Shown here: piece after piece, positions 47,771 to 58,879 of the stretch
Numbering within the stretch: position 1 is the first letter of the stretch
How the letters are laid out: every line of letters starts with the position of its first letter
Source: Blastomyces gilchristii SLH14081
Lineage: Eukaryota > Ascomycota > Eurotiomycetes > Onygenales > Ajellomycetaceae
Length of the DNA stretch: 64,000 bases
NCBI RefSeq assembly: GCF_000003855.2
Contig: NW_003101669.1
Location: 1,554,795-1,618,794, forward strand
Direction: 5' to 3'
Translations under genes and position numbers: made by a program
Notes under the pieces: generated by a model
Database searches by the model: none
Seen by the model: only the letters and a program-made list of their open reading frames with translations
What the model was told of the DNA's origin: nothing

Positions 47771-50330
47771 GGATGCGCCCGTGGGCAGTCCGTTCCTTGT
47801 TAAACAACTAAGAAGTGCACCGCCTTGTCTTTCTTACTTGGTTTACAGATGTTTTATTCCTTTCGAGGTGAGCCTGGTACCTCTGTACATTTGAGGGATT
47901 TGTACAGACATGGGACATTCATTCCCCCCTTTTAACTGGTACATACATGTTCATGTTCACAAAGAGCGCATTCTATTGCTGATATATTTCAATTCTGGTC
48001 TGCTCAACCATGAACCAGGACCCTCCTCCTAGCTGAGAAGAAAAGGGATGTGATTTACGTACAGAGTACTGGCTGCCTGGTTACATACTTGTAGACACTG
48101 TCCAATCCAATCCAAGAACATCAGGAAACAGTCATGGCAGAGTATTCTTGTCCTGTAGTTAAGGAGAGGAGGAGGACTCCGTTCGGACATGAGCTGAGAA
48201 CAGCACTTACTACTATTACACCTACCTCATGACCGGCAATGCATTCTAACCCGTCCATATCTTTAAACCATGCCCCATCTCCTTTCCTTTCCGTTCCCTG
48301 TGCACCCGGGCAGCCAGAAACAAGCCCAGTCGTAGATGTACTGTACGTGTATGCTATAACCACTGTAGGCAGAGCGCGAGGGAGGGATGTATGTATGTAT
48401 GTATGTACTCCGTATGTATGTTGTGGGTTCTTTTATTATTATTATTGTATATAGTCCGTACAGAGAGTAACTTTAACCACATCATCTTTTCTTTTTCCTT
48501 CTCACACGCAGCAGCCGCGAGAAAACATCGATCTTTTGTGCAACAAGTAAGTAACCAAAAGTCCGGGTTACATGGTACTCTCGCGATTATCACCACTCAA
48601 ACCACCGATGCCTCTGTAACTTATACACCATACCTCCTCTCCCTCGGCTGTGTTAAGTTTGGGCCGCCCGGGGGCCTTGTCTTGCTGCCGTGCTGTATAC
48701 ACTTCGTACCGCTTCAAAAGCAAGAGTAGTACTATTCCGCACATAGGGATGGAAGGGTACTTGTATTGTCCATCCATGGATACATTAAGTTGCGGCCTTT
48801 ATGCAATCGAAGTCCCACACCAACAACCTACTCAAATCAGACACACACATGTATGTAAACAGTCCGTACACGCACACACAAAGACCCCTTCGTGTGATCG
48901 CCTGGCGCTCATTGGGGGTGGTGCTATGTAAGCGAGTGAAACTTCCCTCTATCATTCATCAACGTCAACTAAAACTAACGCATTCTCGAGTAATTTTCGC
49001 TGCTTTGTCCTTGTGGCTTGCGGAAGGGTTGGGTTGAAAGTTCTGGTGACTAGAGTAGATTTTATTGATTTATTATCCCTGCGGGATTTCAACTTGCTGG
49101 GGGGAGGGGGGGGGAAGTCAGTACTGTAATAATATTAATGGATCTGTTGTGGATAAATAATGATGATGATGGTTGCATTCTAAGTCTGTATGTTCCTTCA
49201 ATTTCTGGAACGATAGCGGACTTGGAAAGACTGTTGGGTGTCGCGGGTGAACCAGAACTACAGTAATAATAAGTTACCTAAATATCAAACTTCAACTTCT
49301 AAAGGCATGGTTGGGTTGCAGCCCCGATTGTGACGCCTATCAGGTTCTAACTACCTAACTTAACAACTTTTGGTTTGCCTTAACTAGCCACGATGGCAAG
49401 AAAGAAGTGGTGTTGGTATTTTTAGAAATTCTGATTCTGTAGTTAAGTTAACTAACTCAAGAAGAAACATTACGTGATATCTTTGCTTAAATTCTGCCGC
49501 CAGTCCTGAGATAGCTGAGAATATGCGTCATCATACAGAGAGCTATGCATAAGAGGAGTCGTCCCGCAGCCACTGAGGATGATTTGTTGTTAAAGTTACC
49601 ATCTTTCAAACAACGAAAAAGCGCCTTGTTTAAGAAGTGAAAACCTCTGATAGACGAAGTAATAAATCAAACAGACGTATTACTTCGCTTATTTACCACC
49701 CCCTGTCTCCGAACCAGGAATTCCGCTGCAAAGAATTATTAAAAGAAAAATGGAACTTTCCCAAGCCAAAATGTTGGAATGCTTCGGAAGGGAAGGTCAT
49801 GTCGGGTGCCACCGGCTAGAATTGAAGCCGCAGAAAGCACTTTTTCGTTTCGCTCTTTGGCTTTTCTGTTCCGGAGCGACCTTTTTTGAGATATCTCACT
49901 ATTGCAAAATGCGCATTATTATTGAACACTTTGAGATGCGGGCCTTTCCTTAGATCGAAGAGACTCGGTGCAGCATACATCTTGTACGGAGTACAGAGGA
50001 GGAGGATGTCACAGCATATTTCCCCAAGATTCATCAGCAGGTGGTGCCAGGCACCGCCTGTTCTTCGTCCCAGGGTTCCTCTATTTCATCTCTTTCTCTC
50101 TTCTTTTTCTTTCCTTTCCCTTCATCTTCCTCACGCCATTTTGAAACTTGAAAGAAAAAAAAAAAAAACAATACGTATATAGAAAAAAAGGCAAACTTTC
50201 TTTTAGCCGAGCCAATCCCACCCCGCTGCATTCAAAGAAGATGTCACTTCTTCCCCTTCTGGCTGAGATTTGGTAACGCTGTGTGGGTAGATAGTTAAGA
50301 GAGGCTCTTGCAGAACCCATGCCAAATTAG

Positions 50331-50351
50331 TACGGACTGTACGGAGTACGG
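50331..50351. promoter_or_regulatory. Tandem TACGGA(C/G)T motif
   Basis: TACGGACTG followed directly by TACGGAGTACGG: two adjacent copies of the recurring word in this region. Confidence 0.45.
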
Positions 50352-51290
50352 AAGAAGCTTTAAGGCTTGGCTGGATCCTGTTTGTGGAGGTGGGTTTGGC
50401 TTATCATTCCGCCCTTCTATCTGGCTCTTCTTTTGTCCTCTGACACTGACAGCGAAGGAAAAAGTGGCTGGGGATGCTTTTACGAGACAGGAGCGGCAAG
50501 GCATTAAAAAAAAGAAATGCACTTCTTTTCCTTGCACAAGTGGGGTTTCGAAAAAACAAAAAATCGTCTGCATAGATCGATCGAGCCACTTGAAGAGAGA
50601 CGAGGCTTGGGGACGGCAACTTGATGTTAGCTATGCATGTACTCCGTACCCAGCCCAGCCCAGCCACAAAGGATTGCGTTTCACTAAGTTATTTTATTAT
50701 TATTGAAAGGCGGATTTCCGCCTTTTCATTCCCGCCGCCCCCCCCCCCCCCTCCTTCGCTCCGTTGAGTCCTGGTCATAAGTGGTTTTGGTTTTTGTCCC
50801 TTGTCGAAGCTCTTTAGCACCAAGTGGTTTGAATGCATGGGCCTTGTGCTGATTTGGGTCAGTCTCAGAAACGCGGCTTGGGATTTTTTTTTAATTTATT
50901 GGGTGGCAAGCTTGGGAGGGAGGGAACGCCCCCAGGCCGGCAGGACCTTTCAACGCGCATGAAACTTCCAGTCAATCAATGATAGCGCGCGGAGGAACTT
51001 ATCTCGTTTTCCCGCCCGCCCAATAATGAAGCAATCCTGGCTGGACGTTAGGAAGTTACTTATTACTATTTAGTGATGGATGTGGTGAAGATGGGATTAC
51101 CAGGACGGGGTTAGCTTGATAACCTACCATTCGCTCGAGCTGAGGAGGGGAATCTCATGGATACTAGCCAATAAAGGAGGAAGTCGTTTTTGTCTTTGCT
51201 ATGTGCAGTTAATAAGGAGCAGGGAATGGCCAGTAGACAGCTGGTGGTATTTACATCTGTACGCTGTAGAAGGATGAAGCTCGCTCGCCT

Positions 51291-51321
51291 CACTGTACAT
51301 GTACATGTACAGTACATTCAT
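51291..51321. repeat. (GTACAT)n palindromic repeat
   Basis: Alternating GTACAT/ATGTAC units forming a self-complementary block. A very similar block lies at about 54309-54336. Confidence 0.7.
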
Positions 51322-52055
51322 GTCTGGGTTCGGTCTCTCAGCTTTTTTACATACAGAGTGAGTGGTTGGGGCCATGGTCACCAACATATTATCAACTTTG
51401 CTTAGCAAGGGAAACGAAGAACTGCTGTGTCTGTCGTAAGGGGCTATGAAAGTTTCGTGGAGCCAAACCCCATCCTTCTACGGAGTACTCTGTACAGCGT
51501 AGGTACCTATGTTAATCATGGCCGGAAACCGTCTCATGGACGCCCTTTGCCCACCCTTACTTTCTACTAGTGTACTACCAATCCACCAAGTTCACCATCC
51601 AGTCGTTTTGACTCCTCGGATCTAATGCTCCCACACTGCATCCGAGAGGCCAAATAATGCCAGACGGTTAGGCCCATATCAGCCGGGCGATGTTCAAGTG
51701 GCAGAAAATTAATTGCAAGGGTGGCATGGGGCCTCGAGGGACAGAAGATAAACGCATCTGGATACCCCTGGCACCAAGCACCAGCCCCAATGTACGCGGT
51801 CTCATTCGTCCATGCATGCAACACGAGAAGTGAGCCCGCCTTCAACATCATTATTGGTAGAAAGTTATACTCTCTTCAGCTCAACATTCAGAGTTAAGAT
51901 ATCAAAGTGTGCGCCCAACCAACAAAACCGATCAGGCGAAGGGTAATCGAGGATCAACCGGGAAGACGAAAAACCCCATCCGCACCGTTGTTTAAATTCT
52001 GCAACAAACAAGCTGCACCAACCGCGGTGGACAAAACTCGTCGAATCGCGGTATC

Positions 52056-52107
52056 TTTCTTTCTTTTCTTTCTTTCTTTTCTTTCTTTCTTTTCTTTCTT
52101 TCTTTTC
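52056..52107. repeat. Pyrimidine (TTCT/TTTC)n tract
   Basis: About 50 bp of TTTCTTTCTTTTC-type repeats, a polypyrimidine strand that could adopt triplex-type structure. Confidence 0.9.
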
Positions 52108-52900
52108 CCCTGTTGATTGTCCTGTCTGATTTCTCAAAATTGGCTATTCCACTCGGAAGAGAGGACCGATAAAATTTATCCCATCCATCCATCCATTTCT
52201 TGGGTTTTGATAGGCAATAATAATGTCTGAATTCGGGCTGTCGCACATCCATCGGGCGGGGGAGAGGCTGTTGCAAACTACTGGAACTGCATACTTGCAT
52301 GTGGTGACCATTGGAGAGGAGAGGAATAAAATTGACTTTTGTCCAGAAAGGATTTGGTATCACGGCCTTCCTCCATACTTCTGGGGCTGATTTCCTTTGT
52401 CCGGAGGAAGCATGGAAATGCACAAAGTATGTTGCTGATTTCAGCGGAAATCAGAAGACAGGACGAAAAAAGAAGCATTTAAAATTCGGCGTGTGTAAAA
52501 GGAATACAATCCCCTTGATGTAATTTTACGGAGCAGCAATGGATCAGAGCCCATTCTCAGCAACCAAAGGCAAGACACAGAACTAGACCTAGACCAACCT
52601 GTCAACACGCGACACTGCAGACACAGACGCCTCAGGGGAACGGACTCTGTTCCGTTCAATTCCATATAACCCGATTTGGTTAATCATAGCCTGCCAACCT
52701 TGGATCTGGATAGCAATGTGATGGCGCGAAAGTCCTGAAATGTTGTATCCTAGAAGAAACCTACTAGGGACAAAAGGGCTGTATTATTATTAATTAAACC
52801 GAGCACAAGATGACAGCAGATCAGATACCAAACCAATCTTTCACCGCCTGCTAACAACAACTAGTTACTGGATTACTCCGTAGTGGGCAAGGTCATGAAC

Positions 52901-52920
52901 CAGCCAGCCAGCCAGCCAGC
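52901..52920. repeat. (CCAG)n microsatellite
   Basis: About five CCAG units. Confidence 0.85.
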
Positions 52921-54308
52921 ACGCCTCCAACAGGCTAATAACTAATCACAGCTTCCCCCCTGACAAACCCCTCAGCGGGCGGACAACAAACTCTTAACTA
53001 TTTTATTATCGCGGGGATCCAAAATTTGTGTCAAACCGCTTTACACACAATACACACGAGATTGGGGGCGATGAAAAGGAAAGTTGCTGCTCATCGTTCA
53101 TAATTATCAGCCTTATTATTCCTCTCCCGCCCAGGCCCAGCCGCTGCTTCTTCCAACCCCCTTTCAACAAGTGCTGACTGCAGCGAGGGTATCCCGCTTA
53201 GAGATATCATAACTCCTCTGTGCTCTCCTGTCAGATTTCAGAAGAGTTAGCACACATCTCAAAATTGATTAAGAGGCAGGGAAAGCCGTTCCCTTGTTTT
53301 TTTTTCTTTTTTTCCCCCTCCTATCTGAATCCTTTGAGGCTGCTGCCCTATTCACAGAAATATAGTTCTCGCCACAGCTTGTCAATGAGGGGAAACAAAA
53401 ATCCTCTAGATGGGCAATAGCAAAACTTTGTTTTGAATGGGAATTTCTCATCGATTTCTTTTAACTTCTTAAAGAATCAAGATGCATTACCATTGAAGCA
53501 AGCCTAATTTTTGGCCTATGAGCTTTCTAGTGCATGGAGGCCACATATACCTAGCCTTGGATGTTCAATTTCATGCGCTTACCCTACTCTACCTAAGCAA
53601 CCGCGCCATTTGAAAGTATCAGGGGGTTATCTGGAGCTGGATACGACTCTCGAATGTTGAAGTCTACGCAAAAGCGTCCTCCTCCCTCGCTGCTACTGCA
53701 TGGATATAACTGTTCTACAGGAGGACATGTGGCTTGTTTGGTGAACACGGAACTTGGGATGATAGATCATTGCCCATTTTGTGAGCGTTGGCAAGCCCTG
53801 AACCTTCATACATTGACTTCCTTGAGGATAAGAAGTATCCATCATATCGAGATTCCATAACAGAGACTCGTTGACACCAAACCCCTGGGATTGATCACAC
53901 CGATGTCCACTGAATGAAATATTCCCTGGCTGAGGACTTGACTTGCACATTTACTTAAGTGTCATTGGGAGTGAATAGAAACCCTTCTGTGTTGACCGAA
54001 TATGATGGTCTCCCTTTCCCAGATACCTAGCCAGATCTCTCTAACTTGTAGTGTGGTAAGGAAAACCGCAACGATGCGGGAAGGAAGGGAGGGACACAAG
54101 GTCAAGGCTGGCTAGATAGCGATATGGATGGTCAACTGTGTATCATTATCAATTCGGCATACATACATTGTTGGAGTTTGTCCCTTTTTTTTCCTCCTTA
54201 TCGCCCATTTGGCCAGCAATGTGTAAAGCCATTGTCAAGAGCATCGAGGTTTATTCATATCACTATCATCAACTGGTCAACCTTATCATATCTGCGTTTT
54301 GACCAAAT

Positions 54309-54336
54309 TACATGTACATGTACATGTACTGTACAT
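54309..54336. repeat. (ACATGT)n palindromic repeat
   Basis: Second block of TACATGTACATG type followed by TACTGTACAT, about 3 kb from the similar block at 51291. Confidence 0.7.
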
Positions 54337-55480
54337 ACCTAGTGGTTTCTATTATTTCCCAGCGGTCTGCTTGCGAGCTTTGGTAAAAATAAAAATTTAA
54401 TTAACCCTTGACTAGGGTTCAGTGGTTTGTTTCACCAATATTATGGAGAGGACGCAGATGGTTCTGAACGCGGACATGACTGAATGAACTGGAGATTGTT
54501 CCAACCCCCCCCCCCACCCCCTCTTTTTATCATTCAATGTCAACGCGAGGATCTTATCTCAATGCTGAGCAGGGCTATGGGGGGGAGTATAATAAGCGGA
54601 AAGAAAGCGCTGTTTTCAGCCCGTCGTATCGACAACCTGTCAAGAGTCATTGTCAAATTCTGCACTTTTTCTCACCCATCCCATCCTCTAATGAGGTTTA
54701 AAATAAAGGAAGCAAGCCTGCGAGACGCGGGGGGCTAGCTCCGCGGCTTTTTTCAGGGTAACCTTCAATGCATCCCTCCCTGTCAATGGATGCCAAACTA
54801 AACTTTCCAGTCGAGCTTGACATCAGCGAAGCGCAAGATCCTGCCAGATAAGAGCCCCAGTATCTATCTGCATGGCATGGGTGGAAAGGAGGGGAAGCGG
54901 GCAGGAAACGGCGTTATTTTATTACAGGCTCTACAGTGCATTCTTTCCAGGTTTGTTTCGGCGGCGGGTTATAGAAGATATAACAAAGAACTTAGATCAG
55001 TTAGCTAGTCAGGCCGACGTTTTATTTCCGGTAATGTAATGTTGCATATCTGTTCCTCTTTTTTTAGTTTTTATATATATATATTTTTTTTTATCTTGCC
55101 GCAATACACGTTTACATGGTCCCCATTCGGCCAGGACATAACTATGAGGGGGAGTATTATTATTGGACATGGATGAAACGGCCGCCTCTGTCTTGCTATG
55201 TACAATTTGTGGCTGCACGGCGACAGGATAAATTCATGGGTTGGCCCAACTATGTAACTAGGGAGTACACAGTAGAGCGAGTATTAATGATATTTATGCG
55301 CTCAGATGGCTGGCGGCCCTGCGCAGCCTAAATAGACCAGATTGCAAGGGTCAGGTGCAAGGCAATAATTTACCATTATTATTAATAAATAATTGAGGCG
55401 AGTATAACGCGCAGAGAGGAATGTTTGCTCCCAGCAATTCGTTCCGCTCAATGAAATCAGCCCTCTGCAGTTCTGCTGAT

Positions 55481-57191
55481 AGTTAACTTAAAAAATATCT
55501 TAATGCACACAAGCCTCTGTGTGCAAAGATGTTGTGAAGCTAAGCTCAAAACAGAAGATCTCACAAGATTGATTTTACAGCTTATTATTAATAATAATAG
55601 AAGAGATAGAACTGTAAAAACATATAGAGATTCATTTTTCAGTGTAAAAGCATCAGCTAACTAAGTAAGAAAAAAAACAAAAAATATCTCACTCTGTCTC
55701 ATCAGCTCATATATCATTCTCAAGAACAGTTTAAATAATCTGAAGAAGGCTTATAATAGTTCTGAATTTAATCTTCAGAACTGTATTCTTCTTACACAGA
55801 GTCTCATTTTCAATATAAAGAGTTAAAATCTTAATATTATAATTATCAACTGACTCAATACTTATTATCTGTTTTTTCAAGACTCTAGTCTCTATATTCT
55901 CAGTCATAGAGTATTTCTTGAATAAGCTCTTCTTCTTAATTTTCTCTCTTTTTTTATTCTTCTACTTCTTTTCTTTCACTTTATCATTCTTCTTACTGAT
56001 ATTAACTATATATAACTATTAATTAATTGTATTAAAATTAATATATTTCATATTAAAAAGTAACTCACTTTTATAATAAGAGTAGTAACTTTCAGTACTA
56101 TTATAATAATAATTAATACAAGCTTTATAACACTGATTCAGAGCACTGATATAGATAATAAAAGAGTCTTCTTCTCTAATACAGTAACTGCAGAGAATTA
56201 TAAAAACAGTACTGTAGAATTATAGAAGAAAAGCTTTATAATTTATATTAATTTTTATATTAATCTGATAACTCTTTTATAAGACTGACTTATAAGTATA
56301 GAATAATCTAATAAGAGTCTGTAGCTTCTTTAACAGCTTCTCAGATATTCTTTCAGTTAAATAAGTTAATAGTTAACTTAATAATCTAGAACTGATAGAT
56401 GCAGCAGAGACAGAGACAGATATAGATATAAAACTAAAAATAAGATTAATAGCTAATAGCTCAGTAAACTGAATAAGATTATTAAGAACTATACTAATTA
56501 TCAGAATTATAATTTTTATTATTTTAAGAATCTCATTTATAATAAATATATTTCAAGATATTGTTTTCAGTTATAATAACAGTATTAATAATTTTTTGAA
56601 CTTCTGATGAATTAATAGAGATAAATAATATAATTTCTGAAAAAAAAAAAAACAACTGATAGAGATAAGAGATAAGAGATAAGATAAATTCTTTAAAGAG
56701 AAAGAAAATACTCTAAGATTCATTCACTTTCTCTTATACATGTGTTAATAGCTGTAAAAATTCAATATTTCTTATTATATAATATAATACAGGTCTTAAT
56801 AACACAGGTCTTAGAAGATTCTTAATCTCTCAGATTAAAGATATTATTATATTAAATCTGAGCTATATAAATTAATATCTGAATTATTTCAATATCTTCT
56901 ATAGACTATTAACTACTTATTCTTAAATTCAGTGATTATAATAGAATCAGTTATAATAGATTTATTAAATTCAATAATTGAATTCAGTGAATCTGTGAGT
57001 AGAATAGATAGAGAGAATAATAGAATAGAGAATAAAGAACTTATAGTAATAAAGAATAAGTAAATAAATAGATTAAATATAAACTGTGAAAAAGATGAAA
57101 TAAAGAGTAAATAAAGCTATATAGAATATAGATTAACAGAGATCTATAAAAAGAAAAGAAATATAACTTAGTTATCTATTAACTTTTATCA
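55481..57191. other. AT-rich repeat-derived region left of the Gypsy element
   Basis: CpG-depleted DNA starts abruptly near 55.48 kb. On the minus strand, 55.70-55.98 kb reads as a Lys/Glu-rich coil-like peptide with stops. No domain or terminal repeat is recognised. It is probably another decayed element. Confidence 0.4.
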
Positions 57192-57724
57192 TGCTCCTGG
57201 CCGCGCCAAGGCCCTGTTGCGGTTTCACACGGCTCATCACTTTCATGCGGATGATTTCATCCTGTCTGAACCAGTTGTCAACCACTCTATGACATCATTT
57301 GAATATATCATAGAAAGATCTGATTGATGAATATGAGAACCCTGCTTCTATACAAGGTCACCAGATTACTCTTTCTTGGCAATGAGATGCTGCTGAGGTA
57401 TCACTCTGGCTATTCTTACTTATGAAATGAGAGAAGAGTATTCACTCATTGTCTATATAGAATAGCTAGATGCTGACTCTCTATTAAAGAAGTCAGTGAT
57501 TCATTTCTTTTACTTCTAGAGAAATATATACAAGAGTTACTGCATGTCTTATACAATCTTCTTAGTATACTAAGTATCATATCTGTGATATTCTTGCAAT
57601 AACTCTGTAGCCTATGAGTTTGCTATTCAAGTAAGATAGTCAAGCTCACTCATACAGCTTCTTAAAATAACTATCTCTATATGATGCTACTGACTAGTCA
57701 CTGCTTCAGTTTTATTATATTACA
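57192..57724 (+). repeat. Gypsy 5' LTR (copy A)
   Basis: 533 bp, colinear with 4663-5199. It begins TGCTCCTGG and ends TTACA. The first 70 bp retain five CpG-containing sites (GGCCGCGCC, TTGCGG, CACGG, ATGCGG) that are all mutated in the other copy; the rest of this LTR has none. No primer-binding site is evident just downstream, perhaps because of mutation. Confidence 0.75.
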
Positions 57725-57781
57725 ATTTAAATCACTTGATCTGATTACATGTTTGAATCAGTCAAGCTCTAACAGACTGAT

Positions 57782-58800
57782 ATGACCTCATGCATTCACA
57801 CTGAGACTGACTTGATTTCACTCTCTGAAGGAAACACTACATCATCTTCTAGAGTGTGTACATCTCTATTTCAGCAGGAATCTGAGATTTCTGAAGTCAC
57901 TGTGCATTTTGACATGAGCTCTTTAATCACTCTGTCATCACCACAGTCTCTACACACCTACATCTATCATGAAGATAGAGAGATTAAGATCAGAGATTCA
58001 CTGAGATATAAGAAAAACATCTTATCTGAATTTCACAGCTTTATCTGTACTCTTGAATGAAAATTCTGCCTTAATCTGAGCCAGTATAATACTCATGAGA
58101 TATAAGTAATATACACTGCTAATCTTCTTGAAGACATCTCTGCAACTACTTGAGTCATCAAGAAGAGGAAGCTTGAGTGTATCAATACTATTATAACTTG
58201 AGAAGAATTCAAGAACTTTCTACTAAATTAAATTAAAGATTACTGCAACTGCAGCTTCACAGCAGTACAGTAGTTTAACTCATTATATTAATGAGATAAT
58301 AAGAACTCTTTCAATTTCAATACAAGATTTGAAGAATATTAAGAGAAATTAACTGATGATTTAAACTAATTAAAAACACAGCTTTATCTTATAAAGCTGA
58401 CTCACAAGGTGTGAATAATAATATTATAATATCAGAGTTCATCAATCAATTACACTGAGCTTGTCAACCTGACTTTTCAGATCTATTTAAATAATCAATT
58501 CTCTGAGAAAAAGATTAATAAGATCTCTTCTAAGTAATTAATAATGAAATCTAAATAGTGCTGTGATAGCTTCAGTGTAAAGAAAGTAAAGAAGAATCTT
58601 AAGTATTCTGATTCTTCACTCACTGTGAAGAAATATTAAAAAAGATTTGATAAAGATCTCTATTTCAACTGTAAAGCTGATAAATACTATATCAGTGATT
58701 ATAAGAAGCTGAAGAAGAGAAGAAACTGAGAAGATATCTTCTCAAAGTTAACTTCTCTTCTGACAAATATATTCATAAAAGATAATGAAGAGAAAGAAAT
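57782..58800 (+). pseudogene. Gypsy gag remnant with mutated zinc knuckle
   Basis: The capsid-like polyprotein of the element. An open N-terminal stretch (57782-58060, MTSCIHTETDLISLSEG...) is followed by stop-containing sequence. At 58661-58702 the CCHC knuckle reads YFNCKADKYYISDY: the spacing Cx2Cx4Hx4C is exact, but the first and last Cys and the His are Tyr. Each such change is a single transition. The knuckle would no longer bind zinc. A basic tail (KKLKKRR) follows, as in functional gag proteins. Confidence 0.65.
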
Positions 58801-58879
58801 GAAGAATTGATAATTCTTATATCTCTGAGTTTATATTACAATTATAATACATACTCTGAATAAGAAGATATCAGTGAGA

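Larger units (their letters stand above)
44903..55480. other. 10.6-kb gene-poor upstream region of the cyclin
   Basis: GC-balanced, CpG-containing, not RIP-like. No open frame exceeds about 160 codons, and the longer ones owe their length to poly-A, poly-Lys or CT tracts. The region holds many microsatellites and homopolymers, pyrimidine tracts, and the recurring palindromic words TACGGAGTA and GTACATGTAC. It may be a long promoter, a long 5' UTR with introns, or host non-coding RNAs. Transcription direction cannot be read from the sequence. Confidence 0.5.

Noticed and set aside
47505..47894. 129-codon plus-strand frame in the cyclin upstream region
   Set aside because: Built from GT-rich microsatellites; no domain, splice or start context.
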